From Fulvimonas sp. R45 (GTDB lineage: Bacteria > Pseudomonadota > Gammaproteobacteria > Xanthomonadales > Rhodanobacteraceae): a stretch of 64,000 bases of DNA. The notes below the pieces were generated by a model that was not told the origin of the DNA, ran no database searches, and saw only the letters and a list, made by a program, of their open reading frames with translations. The translations under genes and the position numbers were made by a program. Below are positions 28,930 to 36,525 of the stretch, piece after piece. The stretch is taken from NCBI RefSeq assembly GCF_030504985.1, contig NZ_JASERU010000001.1:62001-126000 (forward strand). The letters run 5' to 3'. Each line of letters opens with the position of its first letter. Position 1 is the stretch's first letter.

Positions 28930-29946
28930 ATGGCTACCATGCACGCCATCGAGATCGCCCACCACGGCGCACCGGAAGTGCTGCAACCCGCGCAGCGGCC
29001 GATGCCCAGGCCGGGTCCCGGCGAAGTGCTGGTCAAGGTGGCGGCCTCGGGCGTGAACCGGCCGGACGTGCTGCAGCGGCAGGGCCACTACGCGCCGCCG
29101 CCCGGCGCGTCCGACCTGCCGGGGCTGGAGGTGGCCGGCATCCTGGTCGAAGGTGATGTCGATGGCGACAACCCGTTCGGCCTGAAACCCGGCGACGCGG
29201 TGTGCGCCCTGCTCGCCGGCGGCGGCTATGCGGCCTACGCGGTGGCCCCGCTGGCGCAGTGCCTGCCGGTGCCCGCGGGCTTCTCGATGGTCGAGGCGGC
29301 GGCGCTGCCGGAGAACTGCTTCACCGTGTGGAGCAACGTGTTCGTGCGCGGCCGGCTCGGCCACGGCGAAGGCGGCCCGCGTGAAAGCCTGCTGGTGCAG
29401 GGCGGCTCCAGCGGCATCGGCGTCACCGCGATCCAGCTGGCGCGCGCGTTCGGCCAGCGCGTGTTCGCCACCGCCGGCAGCGCGGAGAAATGCGCCGCCT
29501 GCGAGAAGCTGGGCGCGGAAAAGGCGATCGACTACCGCACGCAGGATTTCGTGGCCGAGGTGAAACAGGCCACCGACGGCCGCGGCGTGGACGTGATCCT
29601 CGACCACGTGGCCGGCGACTATGTCCCGCGCGAGCTGGACGCGCTGGCCGAAGGCGGCCGGCTGGTGGTGATCGCCACCATGGGCGGGCGCGAGGCACGC
29701 ATCGACGCCGGCCTGCTGATGCGCCGCCGCCTCACCCTCACCGGCTCCACCCTGCGCAACCGGCCGGTCGTCTTCAAGGGCGAGCTGGCCCGCCAGCTGC
29801 ACCGCGAAGTCTGGCCGCTGCTGGACGCGGGCACGGTGCGCCCGGTGATCCACGAGGTGCTGCCCGCCCGCGAGGCCGCCCGCGCCCATGCGCTGATGGA
29901 GGGCAGCACGCACATCGGCAAGCTCGTGCTGGCGTGGGAAGATTGA
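28930..29946 (+). CDS. NAD(P)H quinone oxidoreductase, PIG3/QOR type (zinc-independent MDR)
   Basis: A 338-residue medium-chain dehydrogenase/reductase. The GroES-like domain (residues 1-130) contains SGVNRPDVLQRQGHYAPPP, the PIG3 signature. The Rossmann domain has VQGGSSGIGVTAIQLARAF near residue 158, the SSGIG form that binds NADPH. The zinc ligands of alcohol dehydrogenases are absent. The family reduces ortho-quinones and protects against redox cycling. Stands 64 bases after the oxygenase gene on the same strand, possibly cotranscribed. Confidence 0.93.
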   Translation: MATMHAIEIAHHGAPEVLQPAQRPMPRPGPGEVLVKVAASGVNRPDVLQRQGHYAPPPGASDLPGLEVAGILVEGDVDGDNPFGLKPGDAVCALLAGGGYAAYAVAPLAQCLPVPAGFSMVEAAALPENCFTVWSNVFVRGRLGHGEGGPRESLLVQGGSSGIGVTAIQLARAFGQRVFATAGSAEKCAACEKLGAEKAIDYRTQDFVAEVKQATDGRGVDVILDHVAGDYVPRELDALAEGGRLVVIATMGGREARIDAGLLMRRRLTLTGSTLRNRPVVFKGELARQLHREVWPLLDAGTVRPVIHEVLPAREAARAHALMEGSTHIGKLVLAWED

Positions 29947-29980
29947 GGCGCCGCATCGCGCCCCGCCCGCCGAGGGAACC

Positions 29981-30796
29981 ATGCCCGAAAGCATCCTTTT
30001 CCACCGCACCGGACTGGCCGGGCTGGAAGCGATGAGCGCCGACACCGCGCGCAGCTTCCCGCGCCACACGCACGACCAGTACGGCATCGGCGTGATCGAC
30101 CGCGGCGCGCAGTCCTCGGCCAGCGACGCGCGGCAGGTGGAGGCCGGCCCCGGCGACCTGATCTTCGTGAACCCCGGCGAGGTGCACGACGGCCGCGCCC
30201 GCGACGGCAAGCCGCGGGCATGGCGCATGCTGTACCTCGACCCGGCCCTGCTGCAGCAGGCCCGCGAGGACGTGCTGGAAAGCCGCGGCGGCGCGCCGGC
30301 CTTCCTGGCTCCGGTCGCCAGCGACGCGCCCATGCGCGCCCTGTTCGACGCGTTGCACACCCGGCTCACGCGGTCCGGCGGCACGCTCGACGCGATGGCC
30401 GGCGAGCTGGCCGTGCTGCGCCTCGCCGCCGGCCTGGAACACCGGCTGCTGCGCGGCGCGCTGCCGCCACGCCACGACGGACGCATCGCCCGCGCCCGCG
30501 AGCGCATCGACGATGCGCCCGCCGCCGCGCTGAGCCTGGCCGGGCTGGCGGAAGACGCCGGCATGAGCCGCTTCCAGCTGCACCGCGCCTTCCTGCGCGA
30601 ACTGGGCCTGTCGCCGCATGCCTACATCCTGCAGCAGCGGCTGGCGCTGGCGCGCCGGCTGATCCGCGCCGGCACGCCGCTGGCAGAAACCGCGCTGGCC
30701 GCCGGCTTCTGCGACCAGAGCCATCTCAGCCGCTGCTTCGCGCGCGCCTACGGCGTGCCGCCCGGCCGCTACGCGCGGCCGCGGCCTGCCCGGTAG
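29981..30796 (+). CDS. AraC-family transcriptional regulator with AraC-type cupin sensor
   Basis: A 271-residue regulator. Residues 1-140 are the sensor cupin (FPRHTHDQYGIGVIDRG, then GDLIFVNPGEVHDG). Residues 170-268 hold two helix-turn-helix motifs (LSLAGLAEDAGMSRFQLHRAF and ALAAGFCDQSHLSRCFARAYGVPPGRY). Such regulators usually control a neighbouring transporter; the EamA exporter 112 bases downstream is the best candidate target and this is inference. Effector unknown. Confidence 0.93.
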   Translation: MPESILFHRTGLAGLEAMSADTARSFPRHTHDQYGIGVIDRGAQSSASDARQVEAGPGDLIFVNPGEVHDGRARDGKPRAWRMLYLDPALLQQAREDVLESRGGAPAFLAPVASDAPMRALFDALHTRLTRSGGTLDAMAGELAVLRLAAGLEHRLLRGALPPRHDGRIARARERIDDAPAAALSLAGLAEDAGMSRFQLHRAFLRELGLSPHAYILQQRLALARRLIRAGTPLAETALAAGFCDQSHLSRCFARAYGVPPGRYARPRPAR

Positions 30797-30907
30797 CGGC
30801 GGCTTCCTTCGCGTGCGTGCGCCTGGACGCGCCGCCTGCGCACATCCGTCCAAGATCGACTCGCGTGCCACGCCGAGACTGCGGACTTCCCTGCATGGAG
30901 TCCACGC

Positions 30908-31801
30908 ATGTCGAACCGCCATCTCGCCTATCTCTGCCTGGCCGGTGCCATGGTCACGGTGGGCAGCACCGTGGTGGCCAGCAAGGTCATCGGCGCCGGG
31001 TTGCCGCCGTTCACCGCGACGGTGCTGCGCTTCGTCCTGGCCCTGCCGGTGTTCGTGCTGCTGATGCGCGCCACGAGCACGCCATGGCCGCGGCCGGACC
31101 GTCACGACGCGCTGCTGCTGTGCCTGCAGGCCGTCTGCGGCAGCGTCGGCTACACCGCCTGCCTGATCGCCGGCACGCGCCTGGCCCCGGCGGCCGAGGC
31201 GGGCATCGTCATCGGCACCCTGCCCGCGGTGGCCGCGCTCACCGCCGCCGTGCTGCTGCGCGAGCGGCTGGCGCGACGGACGCTGGCGACGGTCGCACTG
31301 GCCACCGGCGGCGTGCTGGTGGTGGCGCTGGCAGGAGGCGGGACCGGTGGCGCGCACTCGTTGCGTGGCGATGCGCTGGTCCTCGCCGCCGTGCTGTGCG
31401 AAAGCCTGTTCATCCTGCTCAACAAGCGCCTGCACGTGCCGCTGCCGCCGTTGGCCCTGTCCACCGCGATGGCCGCGCTGGGCCTGCTCGGCGCGCTGCC
31501 GCCGGCGTTGCTGGAAACCGCGCGGCAGCCGCCGCACTTTCCGGTTTCCGCCCTGCTGGGCGTGACCTACTACGCCCTCGTGCCCACCGTGGCCGGCTTC
31601 TGGCTGTGGTATGCCGGCGCGGCGCGCGTGTCGGGCGCCGAGGCCTCGCTGTTCACGGCGATCGCCCCGGCGGCGGGCGTGCTGCTTTCCGCGCTGGTGC
31701 TCGGCGAGCGGGTGGGCCTGCCGATGCTGGCCGGGTTGGGGCTGGTGATCGCCGCGGTGATGCTGCAGGCGTGGCCGAGGCGGGTCGTGGTCGTGCACTG
31801 A
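30908..31801 (+). CDS. EamA/DMT-family permease
   Basis: A 297-residue inner-membrane protein with ten predicted helices in two EamA repeats (residues 8-137 and 155-290), GTRLAPAAEAGIVIGTLP marking repeat 1. Members export amino acids or other small metabolites. It follows an AraC-type regulator in the same direction, a pairing typical of regulated exporters. Start ATG 30908 is preceded by GGAG. Substrate not readable. Confidence 0.92.
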   Translation: MSNRHLAYLCLAGAMVTVGSTVVASKVIGAGLPPFTATVLRFVLALPVFVLLMRATSTPWPRPDRHDALLLCLQAVCGSVGYTACLIAGTRLAPAAEAGIVIGTLPAVAALTAAVLLRERLARRTLATVALATGGVLVVALAGGGTGGAHSLRGDALVLAAVLCESLFILLNKRLHVPLPPLALSTAMAALGLLGALPPALLETARQPPHFPVSALLGVTYYALVPTVAGFWLWYAGAARVSGAEASLFTAIAPAAGVLLSALVLGERVGLPMLAGLGLVIAAVMLQAWPRRVVVVH

Positions 31802-31871
31802 CCCGGACCGCGCGGCTGCGACGCAACTGGGATAGGGTATCTACCCTGGCCCCACCGACGGAGCACGCTCC

Positions 31872-32528
31872 ATGCAAGCGGAATTCTGGCTGCAGCGCTG
31901 GCGCGAGGGACGCATCGGCTTCCACAACGACCGGCCGATGCCGCTGCTGCTCGAACGCTGGCCGGCGCTGGCGCTGCCGCGGGGCAGCCGCGTGCTGGTG
32001 CCCTTGTGCGGCAAGACGCTGGACATGCCATGGCTGGCGGCGCAGGGGCATCGCGTGCTGGGCGTGGAGCTGTCGCCACTGGCGGTGGCGCAGTTCTTCG
32101 CCGAGCACGGGCTGGTGCCCGAACGTCACGTCTCGCCGATGGGCGTGCACCACGTGGCAGGCCCCATCGAGATCATCCAGGGCGACGTGTTCGCGCTGGA
32201 CGACGCCACCCTGGCCGGCTGCGACGCGGTGTACGACCGCGCCGCAGCCATCGCCCTGCCCGCGTCCATGCGCGAACGCTACGCGCGTGAGGTCTACGGC
32301 CGACTGCCGGCCGGCTGTCGCGGATTGCTGATCACGCTGGAATATCCGCCGCCGGAGATGGACGGACCGCCGTTCCCGGTCGATGCCGGCGATGTGGACA
32401 CCCTGTTCGGTGCCGACTGGACCATCGACCTGCTGGAACGGCGCGACATCCTGGCCGTGCAACCGAAATTCCAGGAAGCCGGGGTGAGTTCGCTGCATAC
32501 CGGCGTCTACCGGTTGCAGAGGAAGTAA
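31872..32528 (+). CDS. tpm: thiopurine S-methyltransferase
   Basis: A 218-residue SAM-dependent methyltransferase. The family start [18 protein letters not shown], the SAM-binding [28 protein letters not shown] (about residues 43-70), and the [10 protein letters not shown] motif near 125 are all present. In pseudomonads and related bacteria Tpm methylates selenium and tellurium oxyanions and thiopurine-like compounds, giving tellurite resistance. Single gene, ending next to a bidirectional hairpin that separates it from the convergent mannosidase operon. Confidence 0.95.
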   Translation: MQAEFWLQRWREGRIGFHNDRPMPLLLERWPALALPRGSRVLVPLCGKTLDMPWLAAQGHRVLGVELSPLAVAQFFAEHGLVPERHVSPMGVHHVAGPIEIIQGDVFALDDATLAGCDAVYDRAAAIALPASMRERYAREVYGRLPAGCRGLLITLEYPPPEMDGPPFPVDAGDVDTLFGADWTIDLLERRDILAVQPKFQEAGVSSLHTGVYRLQRK

Positions 32529-32546
32529 TCCCGCGACAACCGGAGC

Positions 32547-32570
32547 CCCTCTCCCGCAAGCGGGAGAGGG
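32547..32570. terminator. hairpin between convergent tpm and GH92 genes
   Basis: A perfect 10-bp stem CCCTCTCCCG/CGGGAGAGGG with loop CAAG. This sequence class is a common proteobacterial intergenic repeat; at this junction it can act on both transcripts, although no U-run is present. Confidence 0.65.
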
Positions 32571-32590
32571 ATTCACTCGTCAGCGTCTGC

Positions 32591-35026
32591 TCAGGCCGTG
32601 GCCGGCATGCCGAACGACGGCGGGCGGTCGGCCGGGGCGGCGCCGAAGCGCTTGTTCGGCGTGGCGCCCATCACGAACTCCAGCGTGCCGCCCTGCGCCA
32701 GCTCGGCGTGGCTGATCCAGCTCTTCGTCCACGGCTTGCCGTTCCAGGTCACGGACTGGATGTACGGCTTGCCATGCCCGTTGCCCTTGGCCTGCACCAC
32801 CAGCTTGCGACCGGCGGCCAGCTCGACCTCGGCGCGGTCGAGCAGCGGACTGCCGAACACGTAATGGGTGCTGACCGGGTCGACCGCGTACAGGCCCAGC
32901 GCGCCGAGCACGTACCAGGCGCTCATCTGGCCGACGTCCTCGTTGCCGGCCAGGCCATCGGGCGCGGCGCGGTACATGGTTTCCAGCAGCATGCGCACGC
33001 GCGCCTGGGTCTTGTGGTGCGCGCCGGTGTAGGCGTAGAGGTAGGCCACGTGGTGGCTGGGCTCGTTGCCGTGGGCGTACTGGCCGACCATGCCGGCGAT
33101 GTCCGGCGGCGCGTCGGCGGGCAGCTCGGAGCTGGTGGTGAACAGCGCGTCCAGCTTGCGCTCGAAGGCGTCCTGGCCGCCGAACAGCTTCATGTATTCG
33201 TACAGGTCGTGCTGGTTGAGGAAGGTGGCCTGCCAGGCGTTGGACTCGGTGAAGTCGCGCCACTTCGAGGAATGGCCCATGCCGCGCGGGTCGAACGGCT
33301 GCAGCCACGCGCCGTCGCTGCCGCGCGGACGCACGAAGGTGAGCTTGCGGTCGAACACGTTGCGGTAGTTGCGCGAACGCTGGCGCAGGTGCTTCGCGTC
33401 GTCGTGCGCGCCCACCGCCTCGGCGAAATGCGCCATCGCCCAGTCGTCGTAGGCGTATTCCAGCGTCTTGCTGACTGCCTCGCCTTCCTTGTCGCTGGGC
33501 AGGTAGCCGAGCTTGCGGTACCAGGCCAGGCCGCGGTAGTCGCCTTCCATCGCCGTCTTGCGGAACACCGGCCAGGCCTTGGCGTAGTCGATGCCCTGGA
33601 AGCCCTTGGCGTGCGCCTCGGCCAGCACCACCGCGGAGTGGTAGCCGATCATGCAATAGGTCTCCACGCCCTGCAGCGGCCACACCGGCGGGCCGGCCGG
33701 GCTCTCCACCGCCATCCGCACCAGGCCGTTGACGATGTCCGGCACGCGGTCCGGCTGGTAAAGCGTGAGCAGCGGGTGCAGCGCGCGGTAGGTGTCCCAC
33801 AGCGAGTAGGTGCTGTAGTTGTGCTGGCCCTTGGGCAACTGGTGCACGGCCAGGTCCATGCCGCGGTAGCGGCCGTCCACGTCGCTGAACAGCGTAGGGC
33901 CGAGCATGGTGTGGTAGAGCGCGCTGTAGAAGGTACGCATCACCTCGTCGGACGAAGACTCGATGCGGATGCGGCCCAGCTCGCGCTCCCAGGCCGCGGC
34001 GGCGGCCTGCTGCACGCCCTCGAAGTCCCAGCCGGGGATTTCCGCGTCGAGGTTGCGCAGCGCGCCGTCAATGTCCACCGCCGAGAGGCCCACCTTCACC
34101 AGCAGCGGCGCGCTGCCGGCGTCGGCGACGTGCAGCGCGGCCTTGAGGTGGGTGCCCTTCGCTTCCCTGGCGCCGTGCAGCGGCTGGTCTTCCGAGTACA
34201 GCTCGGCGCGGGTGAACGGGCGCGACAACTTCAGCGCGAAGTGGATGTAGCGGCCGTTCGCCCACTGGTGCACGCGGCGGCTGCCGACCAGGGTGTCGTT
34301 GCCGACCAGCTTCAGCGTGGCGTCGGAAACCTTGCACGGCACCTTGGGATCGTCGTGGAAGCCGTGGGCGAGGTCGACCAGCAGGTGGCCGGCGCCCTTG
34401 TGGGCGAAGGTGTAGCGATGCAGGCCGGCACGCAGCGTGGCGGTGAGCTCGGCGAGGATGTCGTGGTCGGTGAGGCGCACCCGGTAGTAGCCCGGTTGCG
34501 CCTGCTCGGAAGCCTTGTCGTAGCGCGAGCGGTAGCCGCGGCCGGGATGCGCCACGCTGTCCGGCGACAACCGGTCGCCGCTCGTGGTGCCGTCGTAGCG
34601 CGAGCGGTAGTTCTCGTCCGGCAGGCCGCGCTCGCCGGGCTGCAGCAGCACCGGCCCCTGCGCCGGCATCACCAGCACGTCGAGCATGTCGCTGGCGCCG
34701 GTGCCGCTGAGATGGGTATGCGAAAAGCCCATGATCGAGCCGTCGGTCTGGTGGTAGCCCGAGCAGGCGTCCCAGCCGAAGTCGTTGGTGTCCGGGCTGA
34801 GCTGCACCATGCCCCACGGCAGGGTGGCGCCGGGATAGGTGTGGCCGTGGCCGCCGGTGCCGACGAACACGTCGACGTGGCGCGCCAGGCCGGTGGGTGG
34901 CGCCATCGCCCGGGCGCCGCCGGCCTGCGCGCCGATCGCCGTCGCCAGCGCGCGGCGCGGTAGCGCCTGCCCGCCCAGCAGGGCCACCGCCGCCGCGCCT
35001 TGCAGGAATTGTCTGCGGGTCACCAT
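32591..35026 (-). CDS. GH92 family alpha-mannosidase, Tat-exported
   Basis: An 811-residue calcium-dependent exo-alpha-mannosidase (GH92 enzymes usually cleave alpha-1,2, some alpha-1,3 or 1,6). Residues 1-30 are a twin-arginine signal (TRRQFLQG, then a hydrophobic stretch ending RRALA). The GH92 N-domain begins at VDVFVGTGGHGHTYPGA; the (alpha/alpha)6 domain holds YSLWDTYRALHPL and GNEDVGQMSAWYVLGALG with the catalytic acid Glu; the final strands include THYVFGSPLLD. Third gene of an operon with GH2 and GH125; 47 bases separate it from GH125. Acts in the periplasm or outside, removing outer mannoses so the other two can finish the glycan. Confidence 0.93.
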   Translation of the reverse strand: MVTRRQFLQGAAAVALLGGQALPRRALATAIGAQAGGARAMAPPTGLARHVDVFVGTGGHGHTYPGATLPWGMVQLSPDTNDFGWDACSGYHQTDGSIMGFSHTHLSGTGASDMLDVLVMPAQGPVLLQPGERGLPDENYRSRYDGTTSGDRLSPDSVAHPGRGYRSRYDKASEQAQPGYYRVRLTDHDILAELTATLRAGLHRYTFAHKGAGHLLVDLAHGFHDDPKVPCKVSDATLKLVGNDTLVGSRRVHQWANGRYIHFALKLSRPFTRAELYSEDQPLHGAREAKGTHLKAALHVADAGSAPLLVKVGLSAVDIDGALRNLDAEIPGWDFEGVQQAAAAAWERELGRIRIESSSDEVMRTFYSALYHTMLGPTLFSDVDGRYRGMDLAVHQLPKGQHNYSTYSLWDTYRALHPLLTLYQPDRVPDIVNGLVRMAVESPAGPPVWPLQGVETYCMIGYHSAVVLAEAHAKGFQGIDYAKAWPVFRKTAMEGDYRGLAWYRKLGYLPSDKEGEAVSKTLEYAYDDWAMAHFAEAVGAHDDAKHLRQRSRNYRNVFDRKLTFVRPRGSDGAWLQPFDPRGMGHSSKWRDFTESNAWQATFLNQHDLYEYMKLFGGQDAFERKLDALFTTSSELPADAPPDIAGMVGQYAHGNEPSHHVAYLYAYTGAHHKTQARVRMLLETMYRAAPDGLAGNEDVGQMSAWYVLGALGLYAVDPVSTHYVFGSPLLDRAEVELAAGRKLVVQAKGNGHGKPYIQSVTWNGKPWTKSWISHAELAQGGTLEFVMGATPNKRFGAAPADRPPSFGMPATA

Positions 35027-35073
35027 GGTTCGCTCTCCGGTTGCCTGTGTCGTGAAGGGGAAAGGCGGCGCGC

Positions 35074-36525
35074 TCAGGCGCGCTGCAGCAGTTCGGGACG
35101 GTGGTCGGCCAGATGCACGACCAGCTCGCCGAACAGCGAGTTGGCCCAGGCGAACCACGCGCGGGTGAAGTGCGCGGGATCGTCCTGGTCGAAGGCCTCG
35201 TGCATGAAGCCGGTGCCGGCGTGGGTGGTCTTCAGCCAGTGCAGGCACTGGCGGATCTCGCCGGCGTCGTCGCTGGTGAAGGCGCGCATCATGATCGACA
35301 TCGGCCAGATCATGCGCAGCCCCTCGTGCGGCCCGCCGATGCCTTCGGCCGCCGTGCCGCGGAAGAAATACGGGTTGCGCGCGCTCCACGCCAGCGCGCG
35401 GGTGCGCCGGTAGCGCGCGTCGTCCTGCCGGCAGAAGCCGAGGTAGGCCAGGCTGGACAGGCTGGGCACGTTGGCGTCGTCCATGAACAGCTGGTTGCCG
35501 TAGCCGTCCACCTCGTAGGCCCAGGCGTCGTGGCCGGCCTCGTCGCGCAGCAGCGCGTACTTGCCGAGCGCGGTTTCCACCTCGCCGGCCAGCGCCTCGC
35601 AGTCGTCGGCGAAGGCGCGGTCGCCATGCAGCGCGCGCGACATCTCCGCGAGCTGCCGCAGCGAGACCACCGCGAAGGCGTTGCCCGGCACGAACAGCGG
35701 ATAGATGCAGGCGTCGTCGGACGGGCGGAACATCGAATGGATCAGCCCCACCGGCCGCGCCGGGTTGCCGTAGCCGCCCAGCGGCACGGTATCGGTGGGC
35801 ACCGGCGAGCTGCGCTGGAAGTGGTACGGGCCGGGGCCGTGCTTGCGCTGCTGCTCGCGGAAGGTGGCCAGCACCGTGCGCATCGCGGCACGCCAGTCGT
35901 CGTCGAACGGCGTGCGGTCGCCGGTGGCCTTCCAGTAGCCGTGCGCCATGCGAACCGGCCAGCACAGCGAGTCGATCTCCCATTTGCGCTCGGCCACGCC
36001 GGGCTTCATGTCGGTGAGGTCGTGCTGCGCCCAGTCCAGCGTGGTCTTGCCGCGCGGGTCGGGCAGGAAGGCGTTGGCGTAGGGGTCGATGGAAATGCAC
36101 AGCGCCTGGCGGCGGATCAGGCCCTGGAACAGCCGGCGCAGGCCCGCGTCCTTCACGGCCAGCGGCACGTACGGCCAGACCTGGGCCGAGGAATCGCGCA
36201 GCCACATCGCGTCGATGTCGCCGGTGACCACGAAGGTGTCCGGCTTGCCGTGCAGCGTGCCGAGCTGCACGGTGGTGTCCAGCGTGTTCGGGTAGCAGTT
36301 CTCGAACAGCCAGGCCAGCTCGGGATCGCCGATCAGCGCCTTGACCCGGGCGATCTCCTGCTCCACCGCCGCACTGGCGAACTTGCGCTTGCCGGGCGGC
36401 GGGCGGTGGCTGGCGAAGCGCGCGGCCGGCGCCGCGAAGACCGCGCCCGCACGCCCTGCCACGAGGCCGCCCGCGGAGGCCAGCGCCATCATCTTCAGCA
36501 TCGAACGGCGCGAGGGATTCATCAT
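35074..36525 (-). CDS. GH125 family exo-alpha-1,6-mannosidase, Tat-exported
   Basis: A 483-residue enzyme of the former DUF1237 family. Twin-arginine signal SRRSMLKMMALASAGG at the N-terminus. The inverting catalytic machinery is visible: GDIDAMWLRDSSAQVWPY near residue 90, and GTGFMHEAFDQDDPAHFTRAWFAWANS near 425 with the acid Glu. GH125 proteins take non-reducing alpha-1,6-linked mannose, the branch linkage of high-mannose N-glycans. Start: first of two consecutive ATG codons, which overlaps the upstream GH2 stop as ATGA; the second ATG is equally possible. Confidence 0.93.
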   Translation of the reverse strand: MMNPSRRSMLKMMALASAGGLVAGRAGAVFAAPAARFASHRPPPGKRKFASAAVEQEIARVKALIGDPELAWLFENCYPNTLDTTVQLGTLHGKPDTFVVTGDIDAMWLRDSSAQVWPYVPLAVKDAGLRRLFQGLIRRQALCISIDPYANAFLPDPRGKTTLDWAQHDLTDMKPGVAERKWEIDSLCWPVRMAHGYWKATGDRTPFDDDWRAAMRTVLATFREQQRKHGPGPYHFQRSSPVPTDTVPLGGYGNPARPVGLIHSMFRPSDDACIYPLFVPGNAFAVVSLRQLAEMSRALHGDRAFADDCEALAGEVETALGKYALLRDEAGHDAWAYEVDGYGNQLFMDDANVPSLSSLAYLGFCRQDDARYRRTRALAWSARNPYFFRGTAAEGIGGPHEGLRMIWPMSIMMRAFTSDDAGEIRQCLHWLKTTHAGTGFMHEAFDQDDPAHFTRAWFAWANSLFGELVVHLADHRPELLQRA